This document shows, in pieces, positions 57,264 to 64,000 of a DNA stretch of 64,000 nt. Source of the DNA: Arthrobotrys musiformis. Taxonomy: Eukaryota; Ascomycota; Orbiliomycetes; Orbiliales; Orbiliaceae. The first letter of the stretch is position 1. Each line of letters opens with the position of its first letter. A model generated the notes under the pieces. That model saw only the letters and a list, made by a program, of their open reading frames with translations, had not been told where the DNA came from and searched no databases. The translations under genes and the position numbers were made by a program. Location of the stretch: contig JAVHJL010000003.1 of assembly GCA_036971715.1 (NCBI GenBank), forward strand, positions 744,001 through 808,000, given 5' to 3'.

Positions 57264-58860
57264 ATGGCGTCTCGATCAAATGATAATAATCCGACGACAG
57301 CGATGGATGCTTCTCAGATGATCTAAAGTCTAAAACCTCTACAAAAACACTTTGATCGATGGTATCCCAACACTATATTATGCAGTCTACGCCCAGGACA
57401 TCAGGAAGGTTGAAAAGTGGCTTCGCGAAGAGGCAAATCCCAATAGCGCTACCGATCTATCAGGGATGCTTACGGTTCCCGGAATAGATGCCCCATTACC
57501 GATGTCTAATATTCCGGTAATCGCCTTCGCGGCTCTTCTAGAGGAGCCCAAGTTTTTGCGGTTATTGCTCGGCTTTGGCGCGAACGCATCCGTCATCCCA
57601 AGCGTTCTTCGCCTACCTCATATAAAGCCCCAAATCTGCCATTTAAAGACCTGGGACCCGGGATGTACTGGGATTTCTTGCCGCCGTTTCGGGCTTGCTT
57701 CGATATTGTGGGTCAGGAGTTCGGTTTAGTGCAGCTATTAAACCATATCCTCATGTTAGCAGAAAAGCCCGAAGAGGGATTAATCGATTAAAGCCAACGG
57801 TGTTCCTGTCCGCAGGTCACTAACCCATTCACAATCTCCGCGGAGCAAAGGATCCTAGGTGCACTCGTGCTGACTCCCATCGTCTCTATAGATCCCTCTA
57901 GCTATGGGAAAACCGGGCTAGCGAAGCAAATGGAAAGATATCTCGGAGTACCACTCCACTCCGAAAATATAGCAAGTATGAAACGAGAGGATGGGTTCTT
58001 CGGCCCTCACAATCCATACCGTGGATGGGAAAACGGTTCACTGGTCAATAAATTTTTGGCTACCAATAATGGTAAAAGTGTATTGTATTTCTCGATGAGG
58101 TAGAAAAGTCAGGGATCGATGTACGCAATGCATTGCTAGTGTCATTCGAGCGTGGTGGCAAGTTTTCACATACTCTATTCTACATGCAGCCCTTTTGTCT
58201 CGTACCCAGACCTGGGAGGCAGCCCTTACTATTCTAACTTCCTCAATTTATCACATGCATATAGCAACCTTAGCGGACCGAAGAGATGGGAACACCAAGA
58301 TAGATACCTCTAAAGTCATTTAGATCCTCGCAACGAACGCGCTCGATAGCAACATCAAGAAATTCTACGAGGATAAAAAACCCAATTACCCCGCAGTTAA
58401 TGGCCAGGGAAGGGCAGGGTTTCGTAGTAAGAATTAGGAAGACCCTCCACGGGGCTTTTGTACGTAATGACCCACTCTTCCGCATATATGACTCAAAAGC
58501 TCGGCTAACCCGAATTCCCCAGGCTGCTTGTACAAGTAGGATTGATTTGATAGTTCCGTTCTTTCCGTTCTCGCCTGACGAACAGGCAGTCCTCGTCGAT
58601 TTCGGGATTGGAGAAGGGAAGGGCCAGTTGAAGCAGCCGATCTCGCTTGACCCTAACAACAGAAAATTAGTCGGTAATGTCAATTCAAGAATAGACAAAG
58701 ACTATGAAGGTATCGAATCATCGCAAAGGGATATATGGTTGGAGAAGGTGTGAGAGCAGTCAAGAGAGAAGTTGATAATATTTCCAGTCAGCTTTTACGA
58801 CATCGTTTTAGCACGCCTCGTGGAAGGTGTTTACACCGCAACTGGTATTTAGGTGAGATT
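57264..58860 (+). pseudogene. decayed ankyrin-repeat + Clp/Hsp100-type AAA+ ATPase gene
   Basis: Protein similarity runs through the whole interval but jumps between frames. In order: an ankyrin-like unit (PTLYYAVYAQDIRKVEKWL, then FLRLLLGFGANAS) in one frame; the pre-Walker segment DIVGQEFGLVQLLNHIL in another, closed by TAA at 57789-57791. A Walker A-like DPSSYGKTGLAKQME follows, where the usual first Gly of GxxxxGKT is Asp, then FFGPHNPYRGWENGS. Next comes Walker B FLDEVEKSGIDVRNALL, which needs a one-base shift near 58083, then SKVI-stop-ILATNALD with TAG at 58321-58323 where the family has Trp. PFFPFSPDEQAVLV (sensor/arginine-finger region) and GEGVRAVKREVDNIS (C-terminal small domain) lie in yet other frames. 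This order is diagnostic of ClpB/Hsp100-like modules. Some jumps could be introns, but the nonsense codons inside conserved motifs show decay. Confidence 0.75.
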
Positions 58861-58965
58861 TTCCAATATGCCCAGATACATATATGCATAGGTACGTATA
58901 GCTATTCCGGGTACGAGACCAACTATTCCTTAGATTTATACAGGGGCTAGTATACAAAATGATCC

Positions 58966-59715
58966 CTATTTTGGAGAGTAGACACTCATCTCCAACCCCT
59001 TATGATACGGAAGCGTAATATTCGTGAAACCACTATCGGGCGCCCGAATGTAGTCAAAGAACTCTTGATAATCGGCCGCACTCCCAACCGTATTATCCGC
59101 GATCACCACAGATCCCGGCCTAAACCTAGGTTGAACCAATTTCAAGGTCGGAACTACCATTGGTGTCCAGACTATAGTGCACAGCTATTAGCCACCAAAA
59201 ATATCAAACTCAAACGGACAGGCAAAGAAAAACTTACTGTCCAAGAGCAAAAAGTCGATAGTCTCCGGAAGCCCCACTTTCAAGGTCTCCCTCAAATCCC
59301 CCTCTCTTAGGTCTATAACATTAGTGACAAGGTCGCCGCACTCCTTCCAATGCTCTCTCGCCTTTGCTGCCTTCTCAGCCTCGTGTTCTGTTCCAATAAC
59401 CGCGCCGGAGCCTCCTGTTGCCTTTATATTCGCTGCTACCGCCAAAGCAAGATATATAGTACTGACACCATACGAGGTTCCTGCCTCAACGATATTCTTG
59501 GCACCAATAGCCTTGGCCAGTTGGTATACGAAATGACATTTGTCTTGCTCCAGGGCTATGAATTTGTCCTTCATATTTGCGTGAATGACCGAAGCCTCGA
59601 AATCAGCCTTTGTGAGACCGGATTCTTGGTTTAGGGAGGCCTCGTGGAGACGGTCCAAGAGGGACAGGATGTGGGAGGGAAAATTGTCACTGAGGAGGGG
59701 GTTTGGAGGAGACAT
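58966..59715 (-). CDS. O-methyltransferase, family 3 type (227 aa)
   Basis: Two exons, 59715-59238 and 59171-58966, joined in phase 1 across a 66-base intron (A|GTAAGT ... CTATAG|TC). The protein has the class I SAM-dependent fold of the catechol/caffeoyl-CoA O-methyltransferase family (PF01596 type). Motif I is VEAGTSYGVSTIYLALA at 76-92, the acidic residue after strand 2 is GTE at 108-110, and FLLLD at 155-159 is completed across the splice by IW. PRFRPGSVVIADN corresponds to the conserved late strand with the Asp-Asn pair. Length fits the family (about 220 aa). The reaction is methyl transfer from S-adenosylmethionine to a hydroxyl of a small molecule, with divalent metal in most members; substrate not predictable. 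No signal peptide, so cytosolic. Divergent from the aminopeptidase P gene. Confidence 0.9.
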
Positions 59716-60520
59716 GTTGAACAGACGAAGAAAGAAAGAAAATCGTATGATATTGTATCGAGGTTGTGATTAAAGATATAGCTATAGAAACGAAGGCAAA
59801 TGGATAGATTGTAAGATCAAAATCAAGATAATTGATAATCTATACCCAGAGATCTGGAATGAGTCAAGAAATGCCGAGGCGTTCCTAGTCTGGGGTTTAA
59901 ATACCCTTTTACCTCCGCGTTGGAAGAAGGTCCGAGCTGTTGCATTTCCGAGTCCGGCCCGGAGAACCCCTGTCGAGGACCAATCCTGGGAACAAGCCTT
60001 CGGGGAGACACTAAACTCCCCGGGGGAGGGGGGTTTGCCATGGTCCGAGCTTAGCCGAGGCCCGGAGCCGTGCCTATCTAACACACCCCACATTGCCAAC
60101 AAGGGGACCTGGAAATATCAGGAAGGTGCCTGGATAGCCTCAAATCTCTGAGCGAGAATGTCGCAATAGCCTGCTAATTGTTAACTACATTCCACATTGC
60201 TTCGAGTCAGCTGGAAGTCCGAAAGGTTTTGAGGTATTTTCACTCTCATCTCAATCGATACATGAATTAATCGCAGACTATGGCACTTATGCACGTGTAT
60301 TCTGTGTGATCATACACCGATCTCCCTAACCAGACACGAGTTAGCATTTACCGTGGGGGCCTTGCTTAGAAACTCATAGACTTACCTCCCTTTTTCGAGC
60401 GCCCATTGCCATCCAATCTTGTTACATAAAACCCCAGCGTCCGGTCAGGTGCCCAGTCCCACGCTGAGGCTTATAAGACCCCACAAGACTCGATTCTGGT
60501 TGATTCCGGAGTCAAGTCTT
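59716..60520. promoter_or_regulatory. divergent promoter region, O-methyltransferase / aminopeptidase P
   Basis: 805 bases between two divergent starts. It contains a GC-rich block at about 60010-60075 with repeated GGGG/CCCC words (including AGGGG, the form of a stress-response element) and a CTTATAAG element at about 60469-60476, roughly 50 bases before the aminopeptidase ATG. No gene inside. Confidence 0.4.
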
Positions 60521-63181
60521 ATGCAAAGCGCAGCCTTTCGCATTCTTCGGTCTTTGCCGACTCGAACTAGTGCCAGTAGCAACAGAAACAGCAACAGCCT
60601 CAGACCAGCGTTGTCGTGTGCCTGCCCAGCGACACGATCAAGCTTCTGTATCCCCCGACGACACTACTTCTCCACTACTCTTGGAAGTAGAAACAGCCGC
60701 CAAACCCCGTCACCGAGGACTCTGCTAGCCGCTTTATCCCACCGACAGCCGAACTTGCCAAACCGCCTGCTCGGCCTTCCACGGCGACAGCTGTTCTCCA
60801 CATCTGCTGCATCGACGTCACAGCACACGATGGTTAGCACGACGGAACGACTTACCGCCCTCAGGGCTTTGATGAAGGAGAACAACATCGACGTCTACAG
60901 TAAGTTGCTTCACCTCTTTTTTCCCTCCTCCTTTTTCTTACAAGATACTGATGTCGATATTGCACAGTCGTACCATCCGAAGATGCTCACCAGTCTGAGT
61001 ATACCGCGGCATGCGATGGCCGTCGAGAGTACATCTCCGGCTTCACCGGTTCTGCAGGCTGGGCCCTAATCACCCAAGAAAAAGCCGCCCTGTCGACAGA
61101 CGGCAGATACTTCAACCAGGCTGAACAGCAACTAGATGAAAACTGGGCTCTCTTGAAGCAGGGAATGCCCGATGTCCCAACCTGGAGCGAGTGGGTCGCC
61201 GAAGCAGCAACGGGAGGAAAGAACGTCGGCGTTGATGCCTCACTTCTTACATATGGTGTGCCACCTAGATGTCGTAATCCTCGATTTTATAGTGTATATT
61301 AACACCCCTCATAGCATTCTCCAAGTCTTTGAAAACAAAAATCCAGAAGAAGGGTGGTGGCGAACTTATCGGAATGACCGAGAACCTCGTCGACAAAGTC
61401 TGGGGCTCCGAAAGACCAGCAAGACCAGCCGAACCAGTTATCATTCTCGACAAGAAGTTCGCCGGGAAAGGCTTCCTTGAGAAGCTCGAAGACCTAAGGA
61501 AGGAACTCACCAAGCAGAAGAGCCACGGCTTGGTTCTGACAGGCTTGGACGAGATCATGTGGTTGTTCAACATCAGAGGTTCGTTCCACCAACCTTTTAG
61601 TTGATAATGTTCAAAACTTGACCAGAATATTGACCGGTATTTATAGGCAGCGAGTATGTATCCAGAAGTTCCAAGGGGCATTATTTATAAGCATATATTG
61701 ACCCAGGCTTTAGCATTCCATTCAACCCCGTCTTCTTCTGCTTCGCCACCATCACACCAACCGATGCCATTCTCTTCCTTAATCCCAAGCAAAGAAGCTC
61801 TGAGCTTGAGGCCCACCTTGGCGAACATGTCCAGATTGTTGACTACGAACAGGTTCTCACAACCCTCCTAACCATGAGCGAAAATACCGTCGACGAAAAT
61901 GCGGCGGAACCCCAGAAGTTCTTATTCCCAGCAAATTCCAGCTGGGCCCTCGCAAAAGCCCTTGGAGAAAAAAGACTTGAGGAGGTTAGATCTCCCGTTA
62001 CTGTTGCAAAGGCTATCAAGAACGAAACCGAGTTGGAGGGAATGAGAAAGTGCCATATTCGCGACGGTGCCGCTTTAATTGAGTAGGCATATATATATAC
62101 ATTTTGAACTTTATAAAGCGCAAGGATATTAACATACTCTTCAGGTACTTCGCATGGCTCGAGGAGCAGCTCCACAACGGCGTCGAACTCGATGAAGTCG
62201 ACGCAGCCGACAAACTCGAAGAGTTCAGAAAGTATGTCGTATACAACATCGACATCAGTATCAAGACCTAAAGAGCTAACATCCAAACCAGGACAAAAGA
62301 GAACTTCGTCGGTCTCTCCTTCGGTACCATTTCCTCTACAGGCGCAAACGCAGCGGTGATTCACTATCACCCTGAGCGTCCCACGGCCGCAAAAGTTGAC
62401 CCTAAAGCCATTTATCTCTGCGTAAGTTCCTCACTCTCTAGTAGTCACCCCGAAGCAACCCGAAAGGTCTAACATCACCAGGACTCCGGTGCTCAATTCT
62501 ACGATGGCACAACCGACACCACCAGAACCCTTCACTTCGGGGTCCCGACAGCAATGGAAATCAAGGCTTACACTCTAGTCCTCAAGGGCAACATCGCCCT
62601 CGGACAAGCCGTTTTCCCCAAGGGTATTAGCGGATTCCAACTCGATCCTATCGCCCGTCAATTCCTTTGGTCGGAGGGATTGGACTACCGTCACGGAACG
62701 GGACATGGCGTCGGATCGTTCCTGAACGTCCACGAAGGACCACAGGGTATTGGTACTAGACTTCAATACTCCGAGGTTCCACTAGAACTCGGGAATGTTC
62801 TTTCGAACGAGCCGGGATACTATGAAGACGGAGAGTTTGGTATTCGAATCGAGAGTACGTACCCCCACGCCCCCCAAAATAAAGAGAAAACTAAAATAAT
62901 TACTTCATGTATTGAATACTAACCTCTATACACCGTCAGATATGATCCTCGTTGTTCCAAAAAAGACAACCCACCAATTCGGCGAAAAGCCGTACTGGGG
63001 TTTCGAAACAGTCACCATGGTCCCTATGTGCCGTAGGCTCGCCGATATCACCCTCCTCACCGAATCCGAGAAGCGATACTTGAACGAGTACCACAAAGAA
63101 GTCTACGAGAAGACCAGCCCGCTCTTGCAGCATGACGAAAGGGCGCTGAACTGGTTGGAGAGAGAGACATTGCCATATTAA
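60521..63181 (+). CDS. ampp: Xaa-Pro aminopeptidase P (712 aa long form)
   Basis: Nine exons: 60521-60899, 60968-61255, 61315-61578, 61647-61653, 61714-62082, 62145-62231, 62292-62421, 62482-62854 and 62940-63181; all joins keep frame. M24B metallopeptidase that removes N-terminal residues preceding proline. The pita-bread domain has all expected ligands in long-form numbering: Asp509 and Asp520 (DSGAQFYDGTTD), His583 (HGTGHGVG), Glu618 (NEPGYY) and Glu632 (RIEN), plus His592 (VHEGP). The 74-residue distance from first Asp to His matches that of the human enzyme as I know it. Exon 4 is only 7 bases and supplies the conserved RGSDI. The first 103 residues are Arg/Ser-rich without acids, like a mitochondrial presequence; the ATG at 60830 (residue 104) would give the usual cytosolic form of about 609 aa. 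Confidence 0.96.
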
Positions 63182-63840
63182 ACAGAGGCTCCATTTCTTG
63201 GCCTCTCGGTTCATTGAGAGCTTGGGGTATATCATTCTTATATATCTACCTCGGAGGAAAGACTATTCAGGGACATTTTGCCTCTAGAAACCGAATTCGA
63301 ATATTCCACGGTTCGTTTAGGGAGGTCATTGGGTTTAACCCCGAATGAATAGAATATATCGATAGAGTAGCTTAGGGCTATAAACCAAATGCACCTTGGA
63401 GTACCTCTACTTCGCCCTCGAGACTAATCCTAGACCCCGCCCGGACATAAATTCGTAGAATCTTCATTCCTTCGTTAGGTTGATAAAGGATTTCTAGGGT
63501 GACCATCCCGGCATAATAGTCGCAGACTATAGCCACCATAGAGTGTAAGAAACATACACATACATGCCTGCTAACCGACATACACAAAAAGAAGGAGACT
63601 ATGGATCTCTTCACCCAAAGCTAAGATATAACGAGAAGGAAAAAGGAAAAAGACGTAAAGAGAAGTTTTCCTCCTGGCAACAAAGAAAAGGGGAAAAGGT
63701 AGGTAACATCGTCCGCGCGAGTGATACGTAAAGGAGCCAATAATAAGAGAAACCATATGATACACCACTAGCTGCATATCCACACATACAACCCCCCCAA
63801 AAGCCATGCTCCTCGTAGACGTGATGCGCAGGAAATGATC
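63182..63840. other. convergent intergenic region
   Basis: Between the end of the aminopeptidase gene and the end of the partial gene at the right edge. Small minus-strand frames only, without domains. Confidence 0.45.
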
Positions 63841-64000
63841 TTAATTCTCCCACATCAGTTCACTCAACTGGATCAGATGATCATTCAAGCTTCGTCTCGC
63901 CGCCACCGTCGACTCCCGCCTGCTCCCCGTCTTGAAAGTTTCCGAATACCATAGCGTCACCAAATCCTTCATCTCATCGTAGGTATGCGGCAATGTCTTG
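63841..64000 (-). CDS. C-terminal end of an unidentified protein (partial)
   Basis: The minus strand is open from the window edge down to TAA at 63841-63843. It encodes about 52 residues of compact, charged, helical-looking sequence (LPHTYDEMKDLVTLWYSETF, then STVAARRSLNDHLIQLSELM, ending WEN). The composition is that of a real, conserved C-terminus. The rest of the gene lies beyond the window, so it is partial. I cannot name the family. Confidence 0.6.
   Translation of the reverse strand, partial: KTLPHTYDEMKDLVTLWYSETFKTGSRRESTVAARRSLNDHLIQLSELMWEN

Noticed and set aside
61579..61706. Single 128-base intron in the aminopeptidase P gene that skips the microexon
   Set aside because: It keeps frame but loses the highly conserved Gly-Ser-Asp after Arg, which the 7-base exon restores exactly.
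1..64000. CRISPR arrays, rRNA, tRNA genes or intact transposons
   Set aside because: No regularly spaced direct repeats, no rRNA-like sequence, no clear tRNA T-loop and acceptor pairing, and no DDE transposase or reverse transcriptase motif noticed; tRNAscan-SE and RepeatMasker were not available, so small elements could be missed.

Overview
The window looks like nuclear DNA of a filamentous ascomycete. Genes are monocistronic, on both strands, and split by short GT-AG introns of about 58-113 bases (one of 294) with GTAAGT/GTGAGT/GTATGT-like donors and CTAAC/CTAAT-like branch sites. Many products are lineage-restricted secreted or F-box proteins. I lean towards Orbiliomycetes (nematode-trapping fungi and relatives), but that is an inference from gene style, not proven by a marker.

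Layout. Bases 1-24,480 are gene-poor: I support three genes, a nuclear-looking orphan (2485-3378), a nucleotidyltransferase-fold protein (8610-9379, minus) and a second nuclear-looking orphan (17810-18832). The rest of that stretch is stop-riddled, with some likely decayed coding pieces. Bases 24,481-28,989 hold four small membrane-anchored proteins; three share a short F-G-R-x-L-x3-E-R motif placed the same way behind a transmembrane segment. Bases 29,712-38,322 hold predicted secreted proteins: two related orphans, a seven-exon M35 (aspzincin)-like gene with a premature stop and a lost zinc motif, and a two-exon protein with QxW motifs; a fifth secreted orphan lies at 48,306-49,766. Bases 39,203-54,266 hold four F-box genes, all with three exons and the same intron phases, interleaved with a single-pass membrane protein and the fifth secreted orphan. 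A disordered Ser/Pro-rich protein follows (54,582-56,630).

Bases 57,264-58,860 are a wreck of an ankyrin + Clp/Hsp100-type AAA+ ATPase gene, with frameshifts and nonsense codons inside well-conserved motifs. The right end is conserved and housekeeping-like: an O-methyltransferase (minus) diverges from a nine-exon Xaa-Pro aminopeptidase P gene (plus) that carries a 7-base microexon and two plausible starts (mitochondrial and cytosolic). A minus-strand gene enters at the right edge.

Exon joins were worked out by hand from reading-frame continuity and splice consensus. Every join listed keeps frame, but none has been tested against transcripts.
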